A stretch of DNA of 57,675 nt, taken from positions 1 through 57,675 of the forward strand of contig CAYQQU010000037.1 in NCBI GenBank assembly GCA_964419545.1, in the 5' to 3' direction. This document shows, in pieces, positions 8,826 to 17,890 of the stretch. The notes below the pieces were generated by a model. The model did not search any database. It had not been told where the DNA came from and saw nothing but the letters and a program-made list of their open reading frames with translations. Numbering within the stretch: position 1 is the first letter of the stretch; the number at the start of each line of letters is the position of its first letter. The position numbers were made by a program, and so were the translations under genes. This DNA comes from CAYQQU01 sp964419545 (GTDB lineage Bacteria > Bacteroidota > Bacteroidia > Chitinophagales > Saprospiraceae).

Positions 8826-11015
8826 ATGCCACGGGGTTTTCCTTTTTACCAACAACTCGACGCGATGGACTGCGGCGCTACCTGCCTGCGCATGGTAGCG
8901 CGCTATTTCGGGCGGTATTACTCGCTCGAGTACCTTCGCGAGCTTACTTACATGGGTAAGCAGGGGGTCTCTTTGCTTGGCATAAGCGACGCCGCCGAAC
9001 ACATCGGCCTCCAGTCGCTCGCCGTCAAAACGACCTACGAGCGCCTTTCCCGCGACATTCCCCTGCCCGCCGTCGCGCACTGGAAGCAGGATCACTTTGT
9101 GGTGATTTACCGCGCCAATAAAGACTTCGTCTGGATCGCCGATCCGGCGGCCGGCCGCTTCAAATTGTCGCGCGAGGAGTTCCTGGAAAACTGGGTGAGC
9201 GACGCCGAAGAAGGCGAAGAAGTAGGCGTGCTCCTGCTCCTGGAAACGACCCCGGAATTTTTCGAACGAGAAGAAGGGCAAACCAACAAGTCGGGCTTCC
9301 GCTACGTCTGGTCGTATTTCCGAAAGTATCAGAGCTTGCTCGTACAGATCATTCTGGGGCTGTTCCTGGGCACCGTGCTCCAGTTCGTCTTCCCCTTCAT
9401 GATCCGGGCGATCGTCGATGTGGGGATCAACAACATCGACATCAAGTTCATCTACCTGGTCATCGTCGCGCAACTGGTCTTGTTTACCACCCAGATCGCC
9501 GTCGACTTCTTCCGGAGCTGGATACTGCTGCACGTCGGCGTACGCGTCAACATCAGCCTCATCTCGGATTTCCTGATCAAGCTGACCCGCCTGCCGCTGC
9601 GCTTTTTCGACACCAAGATGACGGGCGACCTGCTGCAGCGCATCGGCGACCACGAACGCCTGCAGCGCTTCCTGACCTCCACCTCGCTGATCTCGATCTT
9701 TTCTTTCTTCAACTACGTCGCTTTCGCGCTGGTGCTATGGTTCTGGAGTAAACTGGTCTTCACCATTTTCCTGGTGGGCACTGTGCTCAACATCGGCTGG
9801 ATCCTTTTCTTCATGCGCCTGCGCCGCGAGCTGGACTATAAACAATTCGACCAATCGGCGGAAAACCAAAGCAGCCTCATCGAGCTCATCAACGGCATGC
9901 AGGAGATCAAGCTGCACAATGCCGAAAAACAAAAGCGATGGGCCTGGGAACGCATTCAGGCCCGGCTGTTCCGCACCGGCCTCAACGCCCTGCGCATCGA
10001 CCAGATGCAGCGCTCGGGCGGTAATTTTATCAACGAAAGCAAAAACCTGCTCATCACTTTCGTAGTGGCCAAATCGGTGATCGACGGCTCGATGACCCTC
10101 GGCATGCTCGTGGCCGTACAGTACATCATCGGGCAACTCAACGCGCCGCTCAACCACCTTATCGAATTTATCCGCTCTTTCCAGGAAGCTAAGATCAGCC
10201 TGGAACGCATGAACGAGATCCACCGCAAAGACGACGAGGAGAACGTCGAAGAAAAGATCACCCTGCTCCCCGAATCGGGCGACCTGATCCTGGAGAATGT
10301 CTCTTTCCAGTACGACGGCCCCCATTCTCCGACCGTCCTGAAAAACATCAACCTCCGCATTCCCAAAGGACGGACCACCGCTATCGTCGGCAGCAGCGGC
10401 AGCGGCAAAACGACTATGCTCAAACTTTTGCTCAACTTCTACGTCCCTACGGAGGGCGTCATCCGGCTGGGGGATATCGTACTCTCCAATATTCAAAACC
10501 GCCTCTGGCGCGATAAATGCGGCGTAGTGCTCCAGGAAGGCTTTATTTTCTACGACACCATTGCCCGCAACATCGCATTGGGAGACGAGATCATCGACAA
10601 GCAAAAACTACTGAAGGCGGTCAAGATCGCCAATATCCAGCATTTTATAGAATCGCTGCCCCTGGGATACAATACCAAGATCGGCCAGGAAGGCCTCGGC
10701 CTCAGCCAGGGGCAGAAACAGCGCATGCTCATCGCCCGCGCCGTCTACAAAAATCCGGAATACATCTTTTTCGACGAAGCGACGACCGCACTGGACGCCT
10801 ACAACGAGATGCTCGTGATGGAAAACCTGGAAGAATTTTTCCGCAAACGCACCGTGGTCATCGTCGCCCACCGCCTCAGCACCGTGATGAACGCCGATAA
10901 CATCATCGTTCTCGAAGATGGCGAGATCGTAGAACAAGGAACACACGACGAGCTGACGTATTTGCGCGGCGCCTATTACCAGCTGATCCGCAACCAGCTG
11001 GAACTGGGCGCTTAA
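8826..11015 (+). CDS. Peptidase-domain (C39) ABC transporter
   Basis: A 729-residue exporter with three parts. The N-terminal C39 peptidase (1-about 140) has Q10, DCGATC (C16 as nucleophile), His in QDHFVVI (H90) and Asp in IADPAAG (D106), so all catalytic positions are present. A membrane domain follows (about 155-440). The C-terminal ATPase has Walker A GSSGSGKTT near 520, signature LSQGQKQR, Walker B FFDEATTALDA and switch His in VAHRLSTV. Such proteins cut double-glycine leaders and export bacteriocin-like or other peptides. ATG at 8826 is preferred over the GTG at 8820 because AAGG lies just upstream. HlyD adaptor follows after 20 bases. No precursor peptide is visible nearby. Confidence 0.93.
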   Translation: MPRGFPFYQQLDAMDCGATCLRMVARYFGRYYSLEYLRELTYMGKQGVSLLGISDAAEHIGLQSLAVKTTYERLSRDIPLPAVAHWKQDHFVVIYRANKDFVWIADPAAGRFKLSREEFLENWVSDAEEGEEVGVLLLLETTPEFFEREEGQTNKSGFRYVWSYFRKYQSLLVQIILGLFLGTVLQFVFPFMIRAIVDVGINNIDIKFIYLVIVAQLVLFTTQIAVDFFRSWILLHVGVRVNISLISDFLIKLTRLPLRFFDTKMTGDLLQRIGDHERLQRFLTSTSLISIFSFFNYVAFALVLWFWSKLVFTIFLVGTVLNIGWILFFMRLRRELDYKQFDQSAENQSSLIELINGMQEIKLHNAEKQKRWAWERIQARLFRTGLNALRIDQMQRSGGNFINESKNLLITFVVAKSVIDGSMTLGMLVAVQYIIGQLNAPLNHLIEFIRSFQEAKISLERMNEIHRKDDEENVEEKITLLPESGDLILENVSFQYDGPHSPTVLKNINLRIPKGRTTAIVGSSGSGKTTMLKLLLNFYVPTEGVIRLGDIVLSNIQNRLWRDKCGVVLQEGFIFYDTIARNIALGDEIIDKQKLLKAVKIANIQHFIESLPLGYNTKIGQEGLGLSQGQKQRMLIARAVYKNPEYIFFDEATTALDAYNEMLVMENLEEFFRKRTVVIVAHRLSTVMNADNIIVLEDGEIVEQGTHDELTYLRGAYYQLIRNQLELGA

Positions 11016-11035
11016 CCCGATTTTACAATTTTTCA

Positions 11036-12322
11036 ATGGAAGAACAGGAAAAGTTCGAGATCAGAAGCGAAGAGGTACAAGAGATCCTGGGAACGCCTCC
11101 CGGATGGCTGGTCCGTTGGGGCACCATCGTGGCTTTCATCACCGTACTGGCCCTGGGCTGGGCCGGGTACTGGCTGCGGTATCCCGACCTGGTCACCGCC
11201 CGCGTGCGGGTCACTTCCACCGAACCGCCGAAAAAGCTGATCGCCGAAACGACGGCCTATATTTCCGACATCCTGGTGCAAAACGAAGATACCGTAGAAG
11301 CCGACCAAGTGCTGGTGGTCTTCAAAAGCAAAGCCAAATTCGAGGACGTGCTCGTGCTCGACGACGCCCTGCTGGCGGTGCAGGAGCTGACGGATTCCGC
11401 CTTGCTGGCTTTTAATCCGCCGCGCGACCTGCTGCTCGGCGAGATACAGGAAGATATGTATGAGTTTTCCGAAAGGCAGGACGAGCTGGCCATGACGGTT
11501 TCCCGGCGCTACGAAAAACTGAGCATTCGCCAGCTGAACCGCCAGATCGATAAGATACAAAGCACCATCAACGACGAATGGTCCCGCCAGCGCAAGCTGC
11601 AGGAACAGCTCCGGCTCGTCAACGAACGCTTCGAACGGGAGCAAAAGCTCATCAAAGACGGCGTACTGCCCAAATCGAAAGAACAGGAAACCCAGGAAGA
11701 GATCCTCGCCCTCGAACGCGAACGCCAGGGCATCACGGCCTCCATCAAAAACAAGCGATTCGAGATCGACGCCATTAAAGCGCAGATCAGCGGGGTGCGC
11801 CAGGGATCGGTGGAGGAGAAATACAACGCGTCCATTCAATTGAAAGACAGCTTCCTGCGCCTTCGCAAGCGGGTAGAGGACTGGAAGAAAAAATACCTGC
11901 TGATGTCGCCGATCCACGGCGTAGCGGTTTTCACCAACGACAATATCAGCGAACAACAATTCGTGCCGCGGGAAGCAGAACTTATGGTGGTCGTGCCTAT
12001 CAAAGCCACCGAGATCATCGGCCGGCTATCGCTCGACCTCAGCGGTTCGGGTAAAGTGAAAGAAGGCCAGCGCGTGATCGTCAAATTGCAAAGTTATCCT
12101 TTCCCGGAATTCGGCGCCGTCATCGGCGAAGTGGCCTGGAAAGGCAAGATTCCCACCAACAACACCATACCCATCGAAGTGCGCTTCCCAAAGGGGCTGG
12201 TCACCACCACCGGACGGCAGCTCGACCCCAGTCAGGAAATGCTCGGCACTGCGGAGATCGTGACCGTCGATAAGCGCTTCATCGAACGCATCTTCGAACG
12301 CTTCCGCGGAGCGACCTCATAA
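11036..12322 (+). CDS. HlyD-family periplasmic adaptor of the C39 exporter
   Basis: A 428-residue membrane fusion protein that should link the upstream C39 ABC exporter to an outer-membrane TolC-like channel. It has a cytoplasmic N terminus (about 1-24), one membrane segment (about 25-45, IVAFITVLALGWAGYWL), a split lipoyl region (near 75-105 and 285-310), a long charged coiled coil (about 150-270, e.g. RQLNRQIDKIQSTINDEW) and a C-terminal beta-barrel region. The gene is 20 bases after the ABC gene, in the same direction, which supports one operon. A TolC partner is not present in the window. Assignment to the HlyD family is based on layout and pairing. Confidence 0.88.
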   Translation: MEEQEKFEIRSEEVQEILGTPPGWLVRWGTIVAFITVLALGWAGYWLRYPDLVTARVRVTSTEPPKKLIAETTAYISDILVQNEDTVEADQVLVVFKSKAKFEDVLVLDDALLAVQELTDSALLAFNPPRDLLLGEIQEDMYEFSERQDELAMTVSRRYEKLSIRQLNRQIDKIQSTINDEWSRQRKLQEQLRLVNERFEREQKLIKDGVLPKSKEQETQEEILALERERQGITASIKNKRFEIDAIKAQISGVRQGSVEEKYNASIQLKDSFLRLRKRVEDWKKKYLLMSPIHGVAVFTNDNISEQQFVPREAELMVVVPIKATEIIGRLSLDLSGSGKVKEGQRVIVKLQSYPFPEFGAVIGEVAWKGKIPTNNTIPIEVRFPKGLVTTTGRQLDPSQEMLGTAEIVTVDKRFIERIFERFRGATS

Positions 12323-12357
12323 CCGGAGCGGCAGTGTCAGGGTTTACGCCTCCGCCA

Positions 12358-13755
12358 TCACAAGTGAATCACTTCGTCGTAGGCAGCTGCAGCGGCTTCC
12401 ATCACCGCTTCGCTCATGGTGGGGTGGGGGTGCACCGACTTGATGATCTCGTGGCCGGTGGTCTCCAGTTTGCGGGCGGCCACCACTTCGGCGATCATTT
12501 CCGTTACGTTGTAGCCGATCATGTGGGCGCCCAGCCATTCGCCGTATTTGGCGTCGAACACCACTTTTACGAATCCTTCCTTGGCGCCGGCGGCGCTGGC
12601 TTTTCCGGAAGCGGAGAAGGGGAACTTGCCGACTTTAACTTCGTAGCCGGCCTCTTTAGCCGCTTTTTCGGTGTAGCCCACGCTGGCGATTTCCGGTGAG
12701 CAGTAGGTACAGGAAGGCAGGTTGTTGTAATCGAGCGGGTGGGGGTTCTGGCCGGCGATCTTTTCCACGCAGAGGATACCCTCGGCGCTGGCGACGTGGG
12801 CCAGGGCCGGGCCGGGCACGACATCGCCGATGGCGTAGATGCCGGGCACGTTGGTGCGGTAGAACTCGTCGACCTGTATGACGCCCCGGTCAGTTTTAAT
12901 GCCCAGGGTTTCCAGTCCGATATCTTCGGTATTGGGCGTGACGCCGGCCGCCGAGAGGACGATGTCGCATTCGATCTCTTCCGTCTTGCCGTCTTTGCGG
13001 CTCTTGACCGACACCTTGCAGCCTTTGCCTTTCGTATCCACGGCTTCCACGGAAGTATTGGCCAGAATCCGCATGCCTTTCTTCTTGTAGATCTTGCCGA
13101 GCTCCTTGGAGATATCCGGATCTTCGCGGGGCACCAGTCCCTGCTCCAGGAATTCGACGATGGTCACCTCGGTGCCGATGGAGTGGTAGAAGTAGGCAAA
13201 TTCCGTACCGATGGCGCCGGCGCCGACAATGACCATCTTTTTGGGTTGTTTTTCAAGGGTCATGGCCTTGCGGTACTCGATCACTTTTTCGCCGTCGATC
13301 GGGAGGCTCGGCAGTTCTTTGGCGCGCCCGCCGGTAGCGATGATGATGTGTTCGGCGCTGTATTCTTTTTTGTTGCCCTCGGCGTCGGTCACTTCTACCT
13401 TTTTGCCCCGGGCCAGCCGGCCGGTGCCGTTGAGGGTATCGATCTTATTTTTCCGAAAGAGGAAGTTGATGCCTTTGCTCATCCCGTCGGCTACTTTCCG
13501 GCTGCGTCCCACCATACCGGAAAAATCGACTTCAGACTTACTCACTTTGACGCCGTAATCGCCGGCGTGCTGAATATATTCGAACACCTGAGCGCTTTTC
13601 AGCAGCGCTTTGGTAGGGATACAACCCCAGTTGAGGCAGATGCCGCCCAGCGATTCGCGTTCAACGACAGCGACTTTCATGCCAAGCTGAGAGGCGCGGA
13701 TGGCGGCGACGTAGCCGCCCGGACCACTACCGATAACGATAATATCGTAGTTCAT
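12358..13755 (-). CDS. lpdA: Dihydrolipoyl dehydrogenase
   Basis: A 465-residue FAD enzyme that re-oxidises dihydrolipoamide in the 2-oxoacid dehydrogenase and glycine cleavage complexes. It shows the FAD dinucleotide fold GSGPGGYVAAIRAS (residues 8-21), the redox disulfide CLNWGCIPTKAL (about 40-51), the NAD-binding fold VIVGAGAIGTEFAY (about 175-188), the second FAD motif YAIGDVVPGPALAH, and the C-terminal HPHPTMSEA with the His-Glu pair at the partner subunit's active site. Length is typical. Convergent with the hlyD gene. A pyruvate dehydrogenase E1 beta gene occurs at 34.3 kb, so the complex genes are scattered. Confidence 0.97.
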   Translation of the reverse strand: MNYDIIVIGSGPGGYVAAIRASQLGMKVAVVERESLGGICLNWGCIPTKALLKSAQVFEYIQHAGDYGVKVSKSEVDFSGMVGRSRKVADGMSKGINFLFRKNKIDTLNGTGRLARGKKVEVTDAEGNKKEYSAEHIIIATGGRAKELPSLPIDGEKVIEYRKAMTLEKQPKKMVIVGAGAIGTEFAYFYHSIGTEVTIVEFLEQGLVPREDPDISKELGKIYKKKGMRILANTSVEAVDTKGKGCKVSVKSRKDGKTEEIECDIVLSAAGVTPNTEDIGLETLGIKTDRGVIQVDEFYRTNVPGIYAIGDVVPGPALAHVASAEGILCVEKIAGQNPHPLDYNNLPSCTYCSPEIASVGYTEKAAKEAGYEVKVGKFPFSASGKASAAGAKEGFVKVVFDAKYGEWLGAHMIGYNVTEMIAEVVAARKLETTGHEIIKSVHPHPTMSEAVMEAAAAAYDEVIHL

Positions 13756-14275
13756 AAATAGCGTGGATTTAGTTACAAGGCGCTAATATACTCAGACTCG
13801 GGGAAGACGCCAAGGCGGTGAAGTTGGGGTAAAGCAAAAACCCCGCTGCCTGACGACAGCGGAGTCTTCCCTAACTTACTGATACTAATTAATATTTTGA
13901 CACACGGCTGCCGTTCGTTTTCCGGGAGGAAAAGCACACCAAACCGCAAAAGCCTTGTCTAGCAGATACTTAACGTGAATCGGATACCGGGGCGAGGATC
14001 TTTCCTTAGAGGACAGAGAAGGTGCATAGAGATTCTTCGTGGAACTTTGCTAATCATCGCCGCATCCGTTTACTCCTGTAAATTTAGTAAATCTGAGGGT
14101 CAGGGGCAAAAAAAAGCGGCAAAATTTTATTTGGCGCCGGGTTTAATTTTTTTGGTTAAAGCACTGATGTTCAAAGGATTGAAAAATTGAATTCGGTTAA
14201 TTTGAAGTTCAAAATAAGTCGGGAAAGCGGCTGAAAACCAAAAGGATACCCTGAGCCCGGGCGGCGGGAAAAAAT
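13756..14275. other. 520-base spacer without a convincing gene
   Basis: Apart from the terminator at 13831-13866 I see no solid gene here. A 71-codon plus-strand frame at 13975-14190 has a GTG start, no recognisable motif and an unlikely composition. The stretch 13990-14040 (GGCGAGGATC...GAGGACAGAGAAGG) is purine-rich and non-repetitive, compatible with a structured RNA on the minus strand that would end at the terminator. It lacks recognisable tmRNA, RNase P, SRP or 6S signatures. Confidence 0.4.
13831..13866 (-). terminator. Orphan intrinsic terminator, minus strand
   Basis: Read on the minus strand, CCGCTG-TCGTCAGG-CAGCGG is followed by GGTTTTTGC, a standard intrinsic terminator. It sits about 80 bases upstream of the lpdA start and more than 400 bases after the nearest upstream minus-strand gene (14276-14809). 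It either ends a long 3' leader of that gene or marks the end of an unannotated minus-strand RNA. Confidence 0.55.
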
Positions 14276-14809
14276 TTAAGGCTCCTGGGCGAGTGTAACC
14301 ACCACAATGGTATATTGCCCTGTATGCATGCGATCGACCGAAGCGACGTACCCGGGTTGGAGGACCTGCCGTTTGCCCAGTTGCATCTGAGGCGCTCGCT
14401 GGTCAATGGCCTTGGCCCAGGAAGAAAAGGAAAGGTATTCAGGACCGAGGTTGGCGAGCCGGCGAAGCAGGGCGGCGCCTAATCCGACCCAGTAGGCGCT
14501 ATCCGGCTGGTCGGCGGCTTTGGAAAGGCGAAACGCAAACTCCTGTTCGATGTACTCGCAGCCCCGCTGGTGCAGGGTCAGGGTGATGCCGTCGCTGAAC
14601 TGGACCACTTCTTTGCTTGCGCCTCCCTGTTCCAGAGAAAAGCGATGATCGTCAACCTGCGGCAGCTGTGAAGAGAATACGGCTTCCGGGGCGCTGTACC
14701 GGCAATCGGCAAAACTGTTGTAATCTTCGCTATTCTGACACGAAAATGACAGAGCGCCCAAAAGGATACAAAAACTGAAAGCGACTACTCCAGGCTTCAT
14801 TTCTTTCAT
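14276..14809 (-). CDS. Putative lipoprotein of unknown function
   Basis: A 177-residue protein with a lipoprotein signal: MKEMKPGVVAFSF, a hydrophobic stretch and the lipobox LSFSC (Cys near residue 24), so it should be anchored in a membrane facing the periplasm. The mature part has an Ser/Gln-rich start, then a mixed alpha/beta region with LTLHQRGCEYIEQEF and YWVGLGAALLRRLANLG; I do not recognise a family. A longer frame opens at 14908, but the ATG at 14809 (or 14800) fits the signal peptide and lies about 24 bases after a TAATTTTG promoter element. Divergent from folE with about 107 bases between the starts. Confidence 0.7.
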   Translation of the reverse strand: MKEMKPGVVAFSFCILLGALSFSCQNSEDYNSFADCRYSAPEAVFSSQLPQVDDHRFSLEQGGASKEVVQFSDGITLTLHQRGCEYIEQEFAFRLSKAADQPDSAYWVGLGAALLRRLANLGPEYLSFSSWAKAIDQRAPQMQLGKRQVLQPGYVASVDRMHTGQYTIVVVTLAQEP

Positions 14810-14832
14810 CTTTTTCAGCCCTTCTAAATTTG

Positions 14833-14840
14833 CAAAATTA
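14833..14840 (-). promoter_or_regulatory. TAnnTTTG promoter element for the lipoprotein gene
   Basis: On the minus strand the sequence TAATTTTG matches the Bacteroidota -7 consensus TAnnTTTG and sits 24 bases before the ATG at 14809. A clear -33 TTG at the right distance is not seen, so this is a moderate call. Confidence 0.4.
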
Positions 14841-14916
14841 AACATTATTTCGGTTACGTACGTTAGGACACTGGTTTTTATTAATGCAGTGATTAAACTA
14901 AACGACATAACTATTT

Positions 14917-15657
14917 ATGGTCGATTCAAAGTATTCTTCCAACGGTAAGCTTAACGGCCATGCCCGCAACGGTCATCCCCATAACGGCGCCGACCGGAAC
15001 GGGCGCGCGGCCGACCTCATTCACGAGGTCGGAGAACAGCACGTTGGTACTTCTCTGGACACCCCGCTCAGACCCGGCGCTTTCGATCGCTCCGACGAAG
15101 TCAAGATGGCGCTGATCGAAGAACACTTCAGAGAAATCATGGACATCATCGGGCTCGATCTGCGCGACGATTCGTTGCAAGGAACGCCGCGGCGCGTAGC
15201 TAAGATGTTTGTCCAGGAGATTTTCTCCGGATTGAAACCCGAAAACAAACCGCAGGTCTCTCTTTTTGACAACAAATTCGGCTACCGGCAAATGCTGGTC
15301 GAAAAGGGCGTCCAGGTGCAATCTTTTTGCGAACATCACTTCCTGCCGATCTATGGCGTGGCGCACGTGGCTTACATAGCTAACGGACAGGTGATCGGCC
15401 TTTCCAAGATCAACCGCATCGTAGATTACTACTCGCGCCGTCCCCAGGTACAGGAACGCCTCACCCGCCAGATCGCCGAAGAGCTCAAAACCGTACTGCA
15501 GACCGAAGATGTCGCCGTTTACATCGACGCCAAGCACATGTGCGTGCAGGCTCGCGGGGTGCAGCACCAAAACAGCAGCACGGTTACCACCGAATACAGC
15601 GGCAAATTCCTCAATGAGGATACCCGCAACCAGTTTTTACAGGCGATCAAACCCTAA
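14917..15657 (+). CDS. folE: GTP cyclohydrolase I
   Basis: A 246-residue GTP cyclohydrolase I, which opens GTP to 7,8-dihydroneopterin triphosphate, the first step of folate and pterin synthesis. The core (from about residue 60) has QGTPRRVAKMF, the zinc and catalytic region SFCEHHFLPIYG (about 132-143), GLSKINRIVDYYSRRPQVQE and the C-terminal zinc Cys in HMCVQARGV. The first ~60 residues are an additional Asn/His/Gly-rich tail (NGHARNGHPHNGADRNG) that is not part of the enzyme core. The ATG at 14917 is used because it follows CATAACTATTT and keeps this tail; a later start is possible. A strong terminator follows at 15753. Confidence 0.97.
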   Translation: MVDSKYSSNGKLNGHARNGHPHNGADRNGRAADLIHEVGEQHVGTSLDTPLRPGAFDRSDEVKMALIEEHFREIMDIIGLDLRDDSLQGTPRRVAKMFVQEIFSGLKPENKPQVSLFDNKFGYRQMLVEKGVQVQSFCEHHFLPIYGVAHVAYIANGQVIGLSKINRIVDYYSRRPQVQERLTRQIAEELKTVLQTEDVAVYIDAKHMCVQARGVQHQNSSTVTTEYSGKFLNEDTRNQFLQAIKP

Positions 15658-15752
15658 CATTTTTCTAGTTAAGCTTTTCCTGCATCGCAAAAAAGTACGA
15701 TTTCAAGGGGTACTGGATCGGCGATCCGGCCCTTCCGTCACTATGCGGTTTG

Positions 15753-15797
15753 AAAGGAAGACCAGGTCCGAACAGGACTTGGTCTTCCTTTTTTTGT
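15753..15797 (+). terminator. Strong intrinsic terminator after folE
   Basis: A 17-base near-perfect stem (AAAGGAAGACCAGGTCC / GGACTTGGTCTTCCTTT, loop GAACA) followed by a T run. It lies about 95 bases past the folE stop and separates it from the esterase gene. Confidence 0.9.
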
Positions 15798-15862
15798 TTC
15801 CACCCGCCAAATCGCTTCCGAAATAGCCCTTTTTTGGTATTTTACACCAAAAGTACCGAGCT

Positions 15863-17770
15863 ATGCGCAGGCTCCTCCTCTTTTTCGCGGCCGCGACCGC
15901 TTCGCTATGGGCGGCGGCGCAACCCCATCCCGCCGCTTTGTTCCGGGACCACGCGGTTTTACAACGCGATCGACCCATCCCCGTCTGGGGCGCCGGTACG
16001 CCCGGCCGGCTCCTGACGGTAACCATCGCCGGGCAGTCCCACACCACCGAGGTCCAACCCGACAGTTCTTGGCGCGTCACTCTGCTCCCGCACGAGGCCG
16101 GCGGCCCTTTTACCCTGACCATTAATGGAGAGGCTGTCCTGGAAGATCTTTACTTTGGTGACGTCTGGCTTTGCTCCGGCCAGTCCAACATGGAATGGAT
16201 AGTAGAAAACTCCCGCAATGCCGAAGCAGAGATAGCCGCCGCCCGGGATCAAGCCATTCGCCACTTCAAAGTTCCGTTGGAGGCTAGTCTGCACCCGGTG
16301 GCCGCTCTTTCGGGCGGCGCCTGGGAAGTAACCGCTCCGGAAACGGTAGGCGCGTTTTCCGCCGTTGGCTATTACTTCGCCCGCGAGTTGCGCAAGCACG
16401 TCGACGTTCCCATCGGACTCCTCAACGCCAGCTGGGGCGGCAGCCGCATCGAGGCATGGATGAGCGCCGAAACCCTGGGGTATCCGGACGCCGGGGCCGC
16501 CGCCGTGGCGATCGCACAGGACATGGCGCAACAAGAAGCCGCCGGGCGATCGGAAGCGCTGGAAAAGTTCAAGGCGCTACCGGTTTTTGAGGAAGCGCCC
16601 GCCTGGGAAAGCGTGGAGCTGGAAGAAAAAGAATGGCCGGCCGTTACAGTGCCCGGCAATTGGGAAGCATCGGTGCTGCCCGATGTCGACGGGGTAGTCT
16701 GGTTCCGCAAAACCATCGAATTGCCGGAATCGGTCGCCCGGGCCGGCGCCATGCTGCACCTGGGCAAAATCGACGATTCCGACCAAACCTGGATCAACGG
16801 CCGGCTGGTAGGGGAGCGGACGCAATCCTGGGACGAGGAGCGCCGCTACTTCGTACCGGCGCCTTATCTGCAACCCGGGGAAAACGTGATCGCCGTACGC
16901 GTTGAAGATACCGGCGGCGATGGGGGGTTTCACAGCCCGGCGCCGGTCATGCAGCTGATTTCCAAAGATTTCACGCTCCCGCTGGCCGGCGAATGGCGCT
17001 ACCGGGTGGAATCGGTCAGCACTATCGGATCGACGCCCCGCCACCAAACGCCTACTTTATTGTATAACGCCATGATCCACCCCTTGCTGGACTTTCCCGT
17101 CAGAGGGGTGCTATGGTACCAGGGCGAATCGAACGCCAATACCCCGGAAGAAGCGATCGCCTATCGCCGGCTCTTTCCGGCAATGATCGACGATTGGCGG
17201 AAGCGCTGGCAAACCGGAGATTTTCCGTTCCTTTTCGTTCAGTTGGCCAATTACCTGGCGCCTCCCGATCGGCCCGGCCCCAGCAATTGGGCCTTGCTGC
17301 GCGAATCACAATCCCGTACGCTGGATCAGGTAGATCACACCGCCCAGGTCCTGGCCATCGATATCGGGGAGGCCGACGATATCCATCCCCGCAACAAACA
17401 GGAAGTGGGCCGGCGACTTGCATTGGCGGCGCGCCGGATGGTGTACGGCCAGGCCGTAGTAGCTTCCGGGCCTACTTTCAAAGCCATGAAAAAAGAAGGC
17501 GACCGCCTGCGCTTGACTTTTGATCACCAGGGCGGCGGATTGGCGGCAAAAGACCCGTACGGCTACGTCAAAGGGTTTGCCGTCGCCGGGAAAGACCGTC
17601 AGTTCTATTGGGCGCAAGCTCGCCTGGAAGGCAATGAAGTAATCGTTTGGAGCGCCGCCGTGCCGGAGCCCGTGGCGGTGCGCTACGCCTGGGCGGACAA
17701 CCCGGCCGACGCCAATTTATACAACCGGGAGGGTTTGCCGGCTACGCCTTTTCGGACGGATGGGTGGTGA
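15863..17770 (+). CDS. Sialate O-acetylesterase (secreted)
   Basis: A 635-residue secreted SGNH-type esterase that removes O-acetyl groups from sialic acids or related sugars. A signal peptide covers residues 1-20 (ends SLWAAAQ). The nucleophile lies in WLCSGQSNMEW (Ser105), the oxyanion-type motif in GVLWYQGESN (about 414-423) and the Asp-His end of the triad in EADDIHPRNKQE (about 503-514). Between the two halves of the esterase domain (about 245-390) is a beta-galactosidase-like jelly-roll insert (GNWEASVLPDVDGVVWFRKT), a known arrangement in this family. It fits a glycan-degradation role with the secreted beta-galactosidase at 19753; the two are separated by a DUF1703 gene on the other strand. 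Confidence 0.93.
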   Translation: MRRLLLFFAAATASLWAAAQPHPAALFRDHAVLQRDRPIPVWGAGTPGRLLTVTIAGQSHTTEVQPDSSWRVTLLPHEAGGPFTLTINGEAVLEDLYFGDVWLCSGQSNMEWIVENSRNAEAEIAAARDQAIRHFKVPLEASLHPVAALSGGAWEVTAPETVGAFSAVGYYFARELRKHVDVPIGLLNASWGGSRIEAWMSAETLGYPDAGAAAVAIAQDMAQQEAAGRSEALEKFKALPVFEEAPAWESVELEEKEWPAVTVPGNWEASVLPDVDGVVWFRKTIELPESVARAGAMLHLGKIDDSDQTWINGRLVGERTQSWDEERRYFVPAPYLQPGENVIAVRVEDTGGDGGFHSPAPVMQLISKDFTLPLAGEWRYRVESVSTIGSTPRHQTPTLLYNAMIHPLLDFPVRGVLWYQGESNANTPEEAIAYRRLFPAMIDDWRKRWQTGDFPFLFVQLANYLAPPDRPGPSNWALLRESQSRTLDQVDHTAQVLAIDIGEADDIHPRNKQEVGRRLALAARRMVYGQAVVASGPTFKAMKKEGDRLRLTFDHQGGGLAAKDPYGYVKGFAVAGKDRQFYWAQARLEGNEVIVWSAAVPEPVAVRYAWADNPADANLYNREGLPATPFRTDGW

Positions 17771-17890
17771 GCGGTTGATCAGGTTTGCATGGATTTTTTC
17801 GTCATGAGGAACCAAAATAGTTGATTGGAACAGAAGAACTGTAGGACTTAACCCGGATTAAGAAGTAACACAAGCTGGTCTGGCGCCAGA

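Noticed and set aside
13975..14190. 71-codon plus-strand frame in the lpdA-lipoprotein spacer
   Set aside because: GTG start, no motif, odd composition, more likely part of an untranslated RNA region.
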